Part shown: piece after piece, positions 34,153 through 45,933 of the stretch
How the letters are laid out: each line of letters starts with the position of its first letter
How positions within the stretch are numbered: position 1 is the first letter of the stretch
Source: Eopsaltria australis
Lineage: Eukaryota > Chordata > Aves > Passeriformes > Petroicidae
Length of the DNA stretch: 64,000 nucleotides
Assembly (NCBI GenBank): GCA_034509425.1
Contig: JAVTVJ010000834.1
Coordinates: forward strand, 1 to 64,000
Direction: 5' to 3'
The notes under the pieces: generated by a model
What the model saw: only the letters and a program-made list of their open reading frames with translations
Databases searched by the model: none
Told to the model about the DNA's origin: nothing
Program-made: the position numbers and the translations under genes

Positions 34153-34259
34153 GAGACTCAGGGTGGCTGCCTTTGGAGAATCAAGAGAGTTCCCAGCCTT
34201 CTTCTCACGCCAGAGTGACTTCCAAGCACCATATCACGTCTAGGATGAAGAGGAGGCAG
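34153..34259 (+). pseudogene. PsuG exon 5, frameshifted with stop
   Basis: Acceptor CTGCTGCAG|GAGACT and donor GGCAG|GTAAAC. It begins ETQG in one frame, then the homologous sequence continues in another frame as VAAFGESREFPAFFSRQS and DFQAPYHV. The switch lies within about 34160-34166, so a small deletion is likely. In the second frame a TAG at 34241-34243 follows PYHV, where relatives have a Gln-like residue, and then DEEEA continues. Both lesions lie in sequence that is otherwise well conserved. Confidence 0.88.
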
Positions 34260-34534
34260 GTAAACTCATTGGCGTGTTTCAGATGGCAAAGGCCCATGTA
34301 AGGTCTTGGAAAAGAGGGACACAGGAATCACCCTGGATGAGGCACTTTCTTTAAGTCTGCAGAAAAATTTGCTGTGAAAAATATGCCATCCCACCTCCCC
34401 CCATTCCTGCATCAGAAGTGCTTTGGAAATACAGTAGCAGAGAAGTCCAGTCTTTACAGCAAGTAAAACTGCAAGCCAGCTGCAGCGAGCTTGGCACACT
34501 CACTCATGTTTTATTCACCCTGGTGAAGTGGAGG

Positions 34535-35086
34535 TGTTATAAATGAATCAGCCAACTTTATGATTAAAGAGAATTTATTAAAAATCAAAGTATAAAATTT
34601 GAAAAAGACCCACGAAGCAAAAAAAACAATGCCGAGCCAGGTGATCGGCGTTGGGGTGAACTGGGTCCGAAACCCTGTCGGTTCGAATCTCACCAGTTCC
34701 CCATTGCGGTTTCCATGAGGTGTCTTTTAATACCTTTTTTCTTCTTTGTTAATTTTATCTTTTCAATACAACAGTGTAGTTTTTTCTGTCCTTCTGCCAC
34801 ATCTGACAACAGTTCTTGAAATCAGTAGTCGATTTTGCTGATGGAATGAGTTTCTGGCGATGTATATTATTTATTGTATATGCACACATGGAATCCATAT
34901 CCTGGAGCCATCTTTGTTTATACACATGTAGAATACATATCCTGGAGCTCTGCCAGAGGAGGAAATCCCACGAAATGCACAATTTTTTTGGGACTACCTG
35001 TTTCCAGCATTTGTGCTTTCTCTCAACTTCAGTAAAATGCTGTAATCTTAAATTTTAGCACGAATTATTTTGCAACATATACTACA
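34535..35086 (-). mobile_element. Solo LTR in intron 5
   Basis: On the minus strand it runs TGTAGTATATG to TTTATAACA, 552 bp. It is flanked by GGAGG on both sides (34530-34534 and 35087-35091). AATAAA lies close to the minus-strand 3' end, which sets the orientation. Confidence 0.88.
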
Positions 35087-35374
35087 GGAGGCAACGCGTA
35101 ATAATGTGTTGACAAAAACAGCTTCTGGGCCTTTAGAAGGGGAAACAGTTTAAAAAAGAAAAAAATGCCCCATTTACTGTACAGGCAAACTCAAAAGAAA
35201 TAGGCAGATGTGAATTGGTTGATAGCTGGAAAACATCCTGATCTTGGGTCAGCTAAGAGCTGGAGCTTGAGCTCTGAGGCTTCCTATACCTGGTGCCCAC
35301 TCTCCTCTGTCCTATTCCTTCAGCACCTGCCTTCTCCAAGGAGTGCCACTAACAATATTCCCATCCTCTCCCAG

Positions 35375-35495
35375 ACAGTGCTCTGGGGCTGGGCCTGAGC
35401 AGTGGGGTGCTGATAGCAGTGCCCTGTCCCCAGGAGCGAGCTGCTCAGGGTCAGGCCATCAAAGAGGCCATCCAGCAAACTCTCAACCAAGCCAG
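35375..35495 (+). pseudogene. PsuG exon 6
   Basis: Acceptor CTCCCAG|ACAGTG and donor GCCAG|GTGAGA. It codes for LGLSSGVLIAVPCPQERAAQ followed by GQAIKEAIQQTLNQA, a well-conserved PsuG block. It is open and in phase with exon 7 (AG+G, Arg). Confidence 0.92.
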
Positions 35496-35757
35496 GTGAG
35501 AAGCAACCCAAGCCTTTGCCTTTGCTCAGCCCATGGTCTTGGGCAAGTAAATTAATTCAGGGACATTGCTGCAGCAGCCTAACCTTGGGCATGGGTGAGC
35601 CCACAACTTATTTTCAACTGTAGCTTTATCTAACCCAAAGCTTGTTTACAGGACTTGTTATGGTATGTGGTTATGGAGATAAAATATCTGCTGGCTACAG
35701 TGCTTGTCCTCTGATGCCATTTCAGCTCATCTGTGGGCATTTTCTTTATATTGGCAG

Positions 35758-35843
35758 GTCTAAAGGAATCGCAGGCAAAGAAGTGACCCCCTTTTTGTTA
35801 CAGAAGCTCACAGAATTAACTGATGGGGAATCACTGGACTCCA
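35758..35843 (+). pseudogene. PsuG exon 7
   Basis: Acceptor TTGGCAG|GTCTAAAGG and donor GACTCCA|GTATCC. It codes for SKGIAGKEVTPFLLQKLTEL and then TDGESLDS. It is open and joins exon 8 by A+AC (Asn). Confidence 0.9.
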
Positions 35844-36910
35844 GTATCCTTTTACTAAATAGGGGGGAAAAAGAGAGTACTCCAGAGTATTTCCTATCTC
35901 TTCTGATAATGCCTGGTAGGAAACACTGTCACTTTATGGACAATCTAGCAAGGAGCAAACACTTCAGTATCTGCAAACAGATGAGAGGTTAGCACCGGCA
36001 TCCTGATTTTTCAGGAACATCCTTACTGCCTTCATCCCCTTTTATATTAAAAATTGGAGGGCAGCACAGAGGGCAGGTGGTCCAGAGCCCAAAGAAATCC
36101 CTCACATTTGATCCCAGAGCTTGCCTGCTCTGTGATGGAATCTCTGGATACTGTTGTTTGTGCTGGAGTTGCACACTGGACGGTGCCTGGGCTTCCCAGA
36201 GCACTGTGCTGTACATCACACTGTCTTATCCAACATTCCCTGTGGGCACAGAGAAAGAGACTTGGAGGACAAATACTCCTGGGTGAGCAGGAATCCTGCT
36301 GCACAGCCAAGAGAAAGCAGATGTACTAGCTGGGATGCCAGTGTAGAATCTGGGAGAGCCAGATTCACATCCAGACTCTGCTGCCAGCCCTCTAGGAGAC
36401 CTGACCAATCAGGGCAGAATGCTAAAGGCATTTTTGGATATAAGAGCTGTATGCAGCCACAAAGTAGGGCTTTCAAAGCCTCTGATACTCTGCTCCCAGT
36501 GCAATTGCTAAAAAAAATTGCTTATTGTGACTTGGCAAAGTCTCAGTAGGTATTTCTTTCTGGAAAACCTGACCAAGATCCTCTAAGGTTTTTAGGCTCT
36601 CTGCTGTAATTTAAGTACTGCACCTTCTCTTTTTTCTGTGAAGCCTTTGCTTCTATTCCCCACCTGTCAAAGACAGGTTTCCTCTCTGTGGACACTGGGG
36701 GAAGAAGGTGAACAAAAAAGAAAAATCAGAGCTTTCATGCAGCATTGTGACCCACTATCCTCGTCCCCAAAGGATTATGGTATGGGGGATCAAATCTATC
36801 AAGTCTCAGCATGTATTTCCTGCTTTCTCCCTGTAAACAGTTCCTACATAAGCTTCTAACAGGTCAGACTTGTTGGTATTTTTAATTTTCCTCAAAGAAA
36901 TGCCAAACAG

Positions 36911-37035
36911 ACCTTGCACTGATCCAGAACAATGCCAGAGTGGGCAGCTGCATTGCAGTAGCCCTGAGCAAACTACAGAAAGCCAGAAGGAAGGGGAACC
37001 GGCCTCGGCAAGAGGACATGACTGCACCCCAACCA
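36911..37035 (+). pseudogene. PsuG exon 8 and linker
   Basis: Acceptor CCAAACAG|ACCTTG. It codes for LALIQNNARVGSCIAVALSK, the C-terminal PsuG motif, and then a basic linker (KARRKGNRPRQED). The likely donor is CAACCA|GTGAGT. Its phase 0 suits the start of exon 9. Confidence 0.82.
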
Positions 37036-37701
37036 GTGAGTCCTCTGCTGGCCTCCATATGATGCCTCTCTGCTGACAGCACAAGATAAATTTATATCTG
37101 TTCCCAAAAGTAAAAGATGACTCAGCCAGGGACCAATCATTCTCCTTCACACTCACAGACATTCTCCCTTTAGTTTCCCTTGTTATTCTTCAAAGATAAG
37201 TGCCTTCTCCTCCTCCCCCTATCCACATTTACAAGGAATAGACAGTGACAGTGGCCTAATCTCATTAAGTCTTAGACCATCAAGGCCATTAAAACTTTAA
37301 TCACCTTTTCACCTTTTGCTGTGCCCGTGTGTACAGCTTCAGCTCTATAGCTCTTAGTGCCAGGGAGCTTGTGACTACAGGAATAGGGTGGGGAGAGATA
37401 TTTTGAGCTGCTGAGCCATAAATGTTTATAAATATCTCTTTCTGGTCTCCTGCTCATGATTGACAAAATCACAAGAGTTACAGCACATCCCAAACAAGAT
37501 CTTCTATAACCCTAATACTCTATTCACACTCTTGGATTTTGTCTGTGCCATGTAATTTACAGGAAATCTATTTTAGGTGGTATTTAGAGACGTAAAAGAT
37601 TTTCTAAAACCCATTTGCAATAGGATTTGTCAACATAAAAGAGGGCAGTGACTCCAGAGGCAATAACCCAGGATTTGATGAGAAAAAACAGCTGTATGTC
37701 C

Positions 37702-38158
37702 TGATGCCTTTTTCTGGTCTCAGGAAATAAAGGCTCAGACACAGTGAAAGGGTTAGGGGTTGTTTACCTCGGTATTTTAATAGGATCCCGTTCGATGGCT
37801 TCTGCCGTCCAGGTAGAACACGCCGCAAAAGCCCCTTCCCCCCAATCCAGTATACAATTAAAGACTCTACACATTAGCATATCTACCAGGAGGGCCCAAT
37901 AAGGGGCCTGGGTGGGCTAACTTCTAGTTTACAAAATCTATCCTACTAGGAGACCTTGAGGGCTCACGAAAACAGGGTGTTTGGTCTCTAGCTCTACGTG
38001 GCTTCAGGGGTGTTTAGTCTACCGGCCTCCTAAACACCATGAAACCAGGCTAAACTATCACCTAAAGCATCACAAGTATGCATGCTAATACTTGTGAATA
38101 TAGGGAACAGGGTACGACATATTCAGGAGAAAAAGCAGAAAAAATCCCTCAGGCATCA
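37702..38158 (-). mobile_element. Solo LTR (457 bp, 4-bp duplication), copy 2
   Basis: TGATGCCT...AGGCATCA with GTCC at both sides (37698-37701 and 38159-38162). It is the same length as copy 1 at 24731 and nearly identical to it, so both insertions are young. The strand is uncertain. Confidence 0.92.
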
Positions 38159-38454
38159 GTCCCCAAAGAATTTGGAAACTTCCTATTTGTGGAGCTGAAC
38201 TGCTTATTCTGGCTTTGTAGGACAATAAAAGAAATTATCTATAAAGTGTCACTGGGTATGGCGATTTCTCCTGGGAGCTTGCAAGAAATTGATGCATTTT
38301 TCTGCCTATTTTTCCCCATTTTCTTTGCTTTTTTACACATCAGTGCTTGAATGTTTCTGAGGCCTGGCATATCACACAGAGAAACCATCAGCATCCCTGC
38401 ATGCCCACTGTAACATCCCACCTGCCATCCTGGGGCTGGCTGTCAGCAGGCATA

Positions 38455-39028
38455 TGTCGTGGGTTGACCCCAGCCAGGGGCCAGGTGCCCACTCAGTCAC
38501 TCTATCACTCCCCCTCCCGCTGGGAGAGGGGAGAGGATAATATTGAAAAAGACTATCAGGGTGAGTAAAGGCAGTTTTATTACAGTGGGGAAAAAAAATA
38601 GAACAAGCAAGTTGAAAGTTGCGCGCGCAAGAGCAAGAAGGGAAAACAATCAATCTCTACTTCCCATCAGCAGCGATGTCCGGACACTTTCTGGGAAGCA
38701 GGGCTCCAGCACGCGTGGTGGTTGTTCGAGGAGGCAAACATGGACAAGTCCCGAGTGCCTCCCCCTCCTCCTCTCTTCCTTCCCTTATATATCTGAGCTG
38801 ATGTCATATGGTATGGAATATCCCTTTGGCTGACTGGGGTCAGCTGGCCTGCTGGTGTCCCCTCCCAGGATCTTGCCCCCCCCCATCCCCTTCAGTGGAG
38901 GAAGGAATGTCACAGGGACAGCACAGCTTGGCAGTAGCCAAAACACTGCTCTGTTATCAACACCAGCTACCAAAGCAAAGTACAGCAGTGTAAGGCCTGT
39001 GAGCTTTACCCCAGTCAGACCCAATACA
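38455..39028 (-). mobile_element. Solo LTR (574 bp) in intron 8
   Basis: On the minus strand it reads TGTATTGGGTCTGAC to CAACCCACGACA. GCATA lies at both sides (38450-38454 and 39029-39033). A sibling in the other orientation lies at 51786-52360. A TATATAAGG box is present on the minus strand. Confidence 0.93.
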
Positions 39029-39248
39029 GCATAATTCAGAAAGCAACAAAGAGAAGAGATTCTGATCCTTTCTGATTTGGATTGTACAAACCTGTGTCTA
39101 GCTATTCAAAATAAGCACTGGCCCTTACACTGTAAAAGAGAGAGCTTTCAAGAGGGTGGGAAAAGTGACTAGGGAAAGCAAAGAAGATTTGGAAACTTTT
39201 TCCTGAAATCCTTCCAACCACTTTTTACCTCTTTCTTCCCTCTTAAAG

Positions 39249-39313
39249 GTAGTGATTGGAGGTATCAACGTCGACTTTATAGCCAAGGCACAGAACCCTG
39301 ACATCCTGTTACT
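39249..39313 (+). pseudogene. PfkB/PsuK exon 9
   Basis: Acceptor CTCTTAAAG|GTAGTG. It codes for VVIGGINVDFIAKAQNPDIL, the substrate-binding N-terminus of PfkB-type kinases. The donor is unclear. The nearest GT (GTATCT at 39314) gives phase 2, whereas exon 10 requires phase 0, so either another lesion is present or the boundary is elsewhere. Confidence 0.75.
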
Positions 39314-41220
39314 GTATCTGTAGCAGTTTTCTTAGCACCAATGTATATCCGGCTACTTTTAAAGGAGTGCCAAGCCAAAGGGGTTGGGGGAAAGGTGTTA
39401 TCCATGTATTATATCCACGTGTGTATGCACACACCTGAGAGGTGTAGTGCTGCATATTTGGTGTGTTGTTTAGGTGGGTAATGGAGTGATATTTACTGAC
39501 CTACTCTGTCCCCATGGTGAAAATCACCATCCCTGACACTCAAGAGAAACAAAGCAATGTATCATCCATACAGTCTCCCCATAGGGGGAAAAGTCCCAGG
39601 TAAGAGCCAGCTCTGGCTGTCTGAGACTGTCTTAACTGTGGAAAGCAGCACAAATAGGAGCAAGTCTCTGTGCAGAGTACTCATGAAGGATTTGAATCTC
39701 ATACACACACACAAAAACCAACAACAAATAAAAAAGAAAAATACCCCCCAAATATGGCTTAAAAAATAGAACATTTAAAATGTTACCAGACCCCCTTCCT
39801 CTCAATTTGGGTTGAACAAGAAGCAAACAATAAGCTAAAGTGGACCAAACCTGGAACTCCCCCATGCAAATGACAGCTATTTGCATGGCCTGTACAGTTT
39901 TTGTAGAGCTGTATGAAGTACTACAGGTTGAGGTGGTAAAGCTTGCTCAAAAATTGTTTGGTGTCTCAAATTACTCTATGATGTTGGCCAAGGCAGAAAG
40001 CTTCTGCCATCAGATGGGGCAGCCTGTGAAGACCTCTCAGTCAGATAGGGAAAATGTGCTGGGGAAGCTTTCTGTAAGGAATTTGGCTATTTAATGATAC
40101 AGGGGCTAAACAATGTTATAATGGTCAAGGGTGAAATATTCTGTGGCATCAGCTGTGAAAGCTTGCAAAAGCAAAAGTTCAGCTGCTTCAGCTGTGATGT
40201 AACCAATACACAGCCCACACTCACTCATCGGGACAAGGAGCTGAGCTGTGTCCAAGGAAGGATAGGCACTCCTTGGCATGTCAGACATGAGTGCAGATCC
40301 CTGGACCACCTACAGCATGGTGAGGGGACCAAGGACCAGTGTAGATCCCGCTGGGAACAGCTGAAAAGGGAAAAAGGAGGCTTTTAATGTTGCACGCAAA
40401 AGTGAGGTGTTAGCTGCCCTTCTGCCTTCAGCAAGCCCTAGAGCTCATGGCACATCGTGGATGGTACCCAAATGCCAAGCTACAGGAGGATTTGGGAACT
40501 GCCAGCCAGAAGGCTCCTGCTGACAGCTGCTGTGGTTAGGCACAGAGGAAAAGCCCCTCTCAATATCATTGTTTTGGCTTTTTAAAGACAGATTTTTTTT
40601 CAAAGGGCTGAGCACCCAGCAGATCCCACCTTTGATATTTGAATACCACTCAGACTTGGAGTTACAACCGAGTTGGCAAGGTGAGATGAGAGCCATGCAT
40701 TTCTTTTTCTTTAAAAGCCAGATGCTGGTTTCTCTCTCTCACTGCACCCACCTGCTGCTTTAAAGAGAGATTTAGCATCTTTATTTAGGCCCTGTGGGGT
40801 TGTACAACAGCAGTCACCCACAGCTGGATCCCTGAGCAGAAGGCGGCTACATCCTCTCTTAGGGCAAGCCTTGACATTAAAAAAAAAAAAAACAAACCAG
40901 AAACTCTGCCTCTGGGTGAAACATGGAGTTTTAAAAAATAGGATTTTAGGCAAAGGTCAGTATTGTTGAAATCAGTTAAAGTAGAGTTAATAAGCAAACC
41001 CAGCTGGGGTTAATTAAAGAATTAATGAGTAGCTAAAGAATTAGGTTTGAAATAAGTTTTAAACTGTGGGTAACTGATTGCTTGTCATTTTATATTTGCT
41101 CAGCTGTGCTTGTAATGAGAAACAGAAAACACTGATTAATAGATCTAAAGAAATGTAGACAATTATTAATTTTTCTATTTGAAAACCCATTGAAAAGGAA
41201 TGAAGGGAGGAACTGGAGGT

Positions 41221-41615
41221 CCCCCAAAGGTAATTTGTATTGTCAAAAACCAGAAAGGCAGAAAGGTCAAAACGAGGAAGATGAGTTTTACTTCATCATT
41301 CTCACCGTCCCCTCAAATTATGTGATCACCGACTCAATTTAAAGAACAAACCACACATGCCTAATAACTACTCAGCTAATTACCATACAAAGTGGGGAAT
41401 GGGAGGTATCAATGTGATGAATGTGTACTTGTATTTTGAATATTCAGAACTTTTATAGATAAATAGACTTTGTATTGTTCTGTGCTTTTGCTCTGCGTAT
41501 TAGGAAGCTATCCCACGCAGCTGCCCAGCGCTGAAATAAACATACACTTTCTAACAACCCTGTTACGAGAGTCTTTGTCCATCTTGAGTTGGGTATCGAT
41601 ATTAGATCAATACTA
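41221..41615 (+). mobile_element. Probable old ERVL-type LTR
   Basis: The stretch ending AGGAAGCTATCCCACGCAGC, then CAGCGCTGAAATAAACATAC and CGAGAGTCTTTGTCC, resembles the R/U5 end of avian ERVL-like LTRs. The boundaries and target duplication were not resolved. Confidence 0.45.
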
Positions 41616-42070
41616 ATATTTTAATAAATCATGGGGTATATGGAGAACTAAAAGACAGGATCAGCATGCCAGGCAACAAAAGGAGCTGATGAGTGTTTTC
41701 ACCATTCCTGCAGGAATCAGTTTTAAAACACAGATAATGGAATTACATAAACCGCAGTTAGTGCTTAATGCTGATGGCAGCTAGCACCCTCTTTTAAGAC
41801 TGAAAGAGGGGCCAGTGTTCAAAGCCGTGTTGTTTGGCTTGCCTAGAAAAGCACCCTTGCTTTGTATTTTGGGGTGTTGGAGTTTGGGGTTTTTTTCCCC
41901 TTGGCTGCTTAAATTACAGAGAGTGAGCTTCAGAATTGAAATAGCCAAGCTCACTTTGCTTTTGAAATGTGCAACTCTCAACAGGATACAGTTGCAGATG
42001 GAAATATCCCCATTCCCGACAGTACCAGTGGCAATTCCCAGGGAGCACAAGCAAATGCAAAGGGGGGAGG

Positions 42071-42668
42071 TGTGGTAGTTTGAAAGCAAATCAGTGAAAG
42101 ACTCAAAGTCAGAACTACAATTTAATAGAAAAATTAAAATAAATGCAATAGTACAAAAACACTGACAGAGTCAGAATACAACCTGACACCCTGTCGGTCA
42201 GGGTGTTGGTGGTAGTCCAGTTAGATGGTGGCTGCAGTCCTCTGGGAGTGATAGATGTGGTTCTGTTGAAGCAGTGATCCTGGGGAAAGGTGTAGTTCTC
42301 CTCTGAAGGTCCAGTGGTGGTGTAGAAGGGTCTGGTCTTCCTCTGGGAATCCAGTGGAAAAGCTGACTTGTGGTGTTTCAAATTTCAGATTATATCCAGA
42401 TAGGGATGCATTGGTTCCTCCCCCTGGGCGGGGCATCTCACAATGGGATGATGTAGTTTTATCAGTGGGACTCAATGGCCCATTAACAGAAGATATCCCC
42501 TGAAGCTATCAGGGACGAGCAAAGAAGAGTGCCCCACCTGGCTCCAACAGCTGGCCCATTAGAAGACATGCCCTGGGGCCATCAGGGACGAGCCAGGAAC
42601 ACTGCCCCACCCGGCCCCAACATCCCGTGAAGATGGTGATAGAATACATACCATTGTAACCTAAGACA
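42071..42668 (-). mobile_element. Solo LTR (598 bp) in intron 9
   Basis: On the minus strand it reads TGTCTTAGGTTACAATGG to AAACTACCACA. GGAGG lies at both sides (42066-42070 and 42669-42673). No internal sequence is attached. Confidence 0.88.
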
Positions 42669-44041
42669 GGAGGCATTTGTGTTAATGAGGAGTGACAAGC
42701 AGTGCAAAGATGGACAAAGGCCATAGGTTGTTTATATACAGGCATTTCTGCTCAAGTGGCCTGAACAGTTTAGGGCTTGGAGAACTGCCAGACAGAAAAG
42801 CAGAGGTATCAAAAATTAGCACCAAGTCTTACAAAATACAGAACTGGGGTGAGGCAGAGCTACGACAAACAGCCTGGAGGTCAGATGAGAGTAATAAAAG
42901 ATCGTATTTAGATGGGAGAGCAGCCTTTCACAGGGCTGGATGCAGTAGAAAGAATTGTGTGCAAAGGACAGATGTGCAGCTTCACAGAGGGGAAGAAGGA
43001 TCCTTGGGGAGCTTCAGAAATAATTTTGAGAATTCACAGGGATGTATTGGGGGCAGAATATTTCTTACAGTGAGATGGCAATACATTTCCTTGGTCAGAA
43101 TAAATAGTGGTATTTACAAGCAAGGAAAATGTGTATGTGCAGGCGTGTTCTTGTGCACTTGGGCTGGTATAGGGGAGAGGGACTGGGCCAGGAGTTCCTG
43201 TGTACAGGCATTAGGACTGCCAGAGGCAAGCTATCTTCAGACATGGAAAATGGTTTTCAGGATTTTATGAAACAAGAGCTCTAAAACCATTTTATAGTCA
43301 GATGAAGCCCAAATTGATCTGAGCACTTACTGATGTAATTCTTCCGGCAGAAGAATTAGAATGAGATGAGATTGCCTGTATTCTGACAATTTGTCTGTGA
43401 CAGAGAGGCAGATGGACAGAGGAATGTAAGGCAAAGGCAAGAGAAAATAATTTGACAGCCACACATGTGGAAAAGAAGGGTTATTTTAATGAGGGAGATG
43501 TTTGGGAAGCAATGGGTGAGCGAAAAAGACTTCAGTCTCTGAAACAGATCCTTCCATGAATGAAGTACAGAGGCAGTACAGGCAAAGATAACAAATCTCA
43601 TTTTACATTCAAAGAGGGAAATAAATAAATAAATAAGTCCCACAAATTGCTTAAGGTGGGAGCTAAGTGACCTGGAAGGCAAAGCCTCAGCAACTCTGGA
43701 GTCCCAGGTTGTTGTGAGCAGGTGAATTCAGAGGGCTGCTCACTCTGACTGAAACAGTCATTAGCCATTCTAGGAGGTCTTAGCAAGTAAAAGCAGACTA
43801 GGAATTCATGGGGAGATCAAGTAGGTCTCCCCTCCTTGAAAGCAGGCCTTTGTCATCAAGAATGAAGTCAGTAGATAGTTCTAGAAGTTTGTACTGCCCT
43901 CAGTCTGTGAGCTGGATTCCCTCTGCTCCCTCTGATTACTGATCTATGTTTCAGCGATATCACCTTCACATGATAAAGGAGATGTAGCAACTATGCCAAG
44001 CAGCCCTCCCAGTTCTGTCAATTAACAGTTTTTTCTTCCAG

Positions 44042-44108
44042 GGCGGTGGGCAAACAAATGCTGGAAGAGTGAGACGAACCTTTGGCGGTGTTGGAAGGAA
44101 CTTGGCAG
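44042..44108 (+). pseudogene. PsuK exon 10
   Basis: Acceptor TTCTTCCAG|GGCGGT and donor TTGGCAG|GTGCCT. It codes for GGGQTNAGRVRRTFGGVGRN and LA, the PfkB signature Gly-rich block. It is open and joins exon 11 by G+AC (Asp). Confidence 0.9.
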
Positions 44109-44812
44109 GTGCCTGGTGCTTGGGTTTGCCTGCGGGTGCATGCCAGCTGTGATTTGTCCTTTGGTATTCCTTCAGCAGCAAGAGATGGTGAATGTTGACA
44201 AGATTTGGGACACATTAGGCAATACACCAGTGGGCAGACTGCCTGGAAAAGGCAGGGCCCATTCCAAGAAATAAGAGGGGAGGGAGTTGAGATCAGAAAA
44301 AGGAAGGTCCACAAATACGAAGTTAACTAGCACATAGCTCAGTAACCCCAAATCAAATTTAAATAAGCATCAGTGTCTCCAATGACTACTGAGCAGCCTC
44401 AGATTTAATTAATACCAGGATATAGACACAATAGAAGCATGCTTACAGCAAGAAGTTCAAAGGAATAATCATAGTTCCAAAATGATAAACCACATCATGG
44501 ACAAAAGGAACTGGGGTACAGGAGTTACTGTAGAAGAGAAAAAGCTACAGTCCTTGGCAATGGGAGAGGATCACACAGTACCTGGGGCTCCACCACAAGC
44601 AGCAGCAGACCATTATTCTTGTACTGAAGTTAACAGGGGCAGATTACAGAAAGATTTTAGGATTATTCCAGCTTTTAGACCTTTCCTGATCTCCTAACAC
44701 AAATCTACTGTCACTTCAAATCACTAATGAAAAAGCTTGAGTGGAAAAAACCCCCCAAAATACCCACGCCACCCATGGAGGTACAATTTGTGGTAACTTG
44801 AAAGGAGAGAAG

Positions 44813-45394
44813 TGTTGTGGTGGTTCGGAACCAGAAAGGACGAGGACTTCCGGTGGCATGTTCCACAGACCGAGAGTTTCCCCCCGAAGCTCCCAGAGGC
44901 AGTGGTTTGGACCACCAAGCCACAAACCCCAAGTTCCTGCTATTGGTTCCTTGATTTGTCTGTTATGTTTCCCCATTCTGGGAAATTCCCTGTCACTCCA
45001 TTGTTCATTCATTGTTCTCTCTTCCCCCTCCCCTCCCTAAACTCCATTAGGCAATGTACCCCGGCCCCTCCCATGTATTGCCCCTTTGCCCTCAGTTTAT
45101 TGGATGTTGTTCCTCCCTTAAATACCCATGTAATGAGCTGTTCTTGGCTCTTGGTCTCTGTGCTCCCTTGGAGGTAATAAACCTACCGAATTCACACACT
45201 AAGGGCCCTCCTTCTCTGGGAGTTCTTTGCGATCTCGCTGTGCTCTGAGGGCAACATCTCCTCAGACCGGGACGCGGACTAGCGGTGCCCTCATCGGCTC
45301 ACCGGGGAAGCCTTCTAGAACACGAACGGCCTCCCAGGTTCACGCTAGCGCTCTGCCGCCGGTACCGGGGCGGGATAAAGCAGGGAACGCAACA
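44813..45394 (+). mobile_element. Solo LTR (582 bp) in intron 10
   Basis: TGTTGTGGTGGTTCGG to AACGCAACA with GAGAAG on both sides (44807-44812 and 45395-45400). AATAAACC at about 45176 sets the plus orientation. The start resembles the LTR at 20796. Confidence 0.9.
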
Positions 45395-45838
45395 GAGAAG
45401 GAAGGGTTTCCCATGAATACATTCGGATTCAGTGGCTCTAGTAAGATATCATGGTGGGAACAGCAGTGTGGGAGGGCTAGCATCAGAAAATGCTGTGCTC
45501 AGAAGCAGTGTGAGAAAACCTACCTGCCTGTGATGGTAAAGGAGATGATGCCAGAAAAGAGCAGAATTTTCTTCCCTCCACTCCCAGATGTTCCAAATAA
45601 TCCTAAATTCCAGGGTGCTGATTCAGCTTTCTGTAGGACACCTCACTCAGCCCCAAGCAGTCATTTGCAGCAGCTGCAGCCCAATTTCATCTTGAACATC
45701 CTTCTAGCCAAGGACTGATGAGCATTAAGATTTTCAGTAGAGGGCTTTCCTAGAGATGCCCATGCTGCACAGGCTGTCACTGTGTTCACAGTACTTTGCT
45801 GGATTTGTTAATAGCTTTTGTTTTCATTTGCTTTTTAG

Positions 45839-45933
45839 ACTGTTTAAGCTGTCTCAGACAAGCTCCTCTCCTATTATCAGCCGTGGGGAAGGATGAGCAT
45901 TTGGAGTCTGTCCTGCACTACTGCCACCACATG
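45839..45933 (+). pseudogene. PsuK exon 11
   Basis: Acceptor CTTTTTAG|ACTGTT and donor CACATG|GTATGT. It codes for CLSCLRQAPLLLSAVGKDEH and then LESVLHYCHHM. It is open. The AVGKD motif is typical of PfkB kinases. Confidence 0.9.

Noticed and set aside
34640..34700. tRNA-like GGTTCGAATCTCACCAG
   Set aside because: Only the T-loop-like motif is present, inside a solo LTR. I see no matching acceptor stem, D arm or anticodon arm.
39249..44108. Phase mismatch between PsuK exons 9 and 10 as a further lesion
   Set aside because: The exon 9 donor is not certain, so I note the mismatch but do not count it as a mutation.
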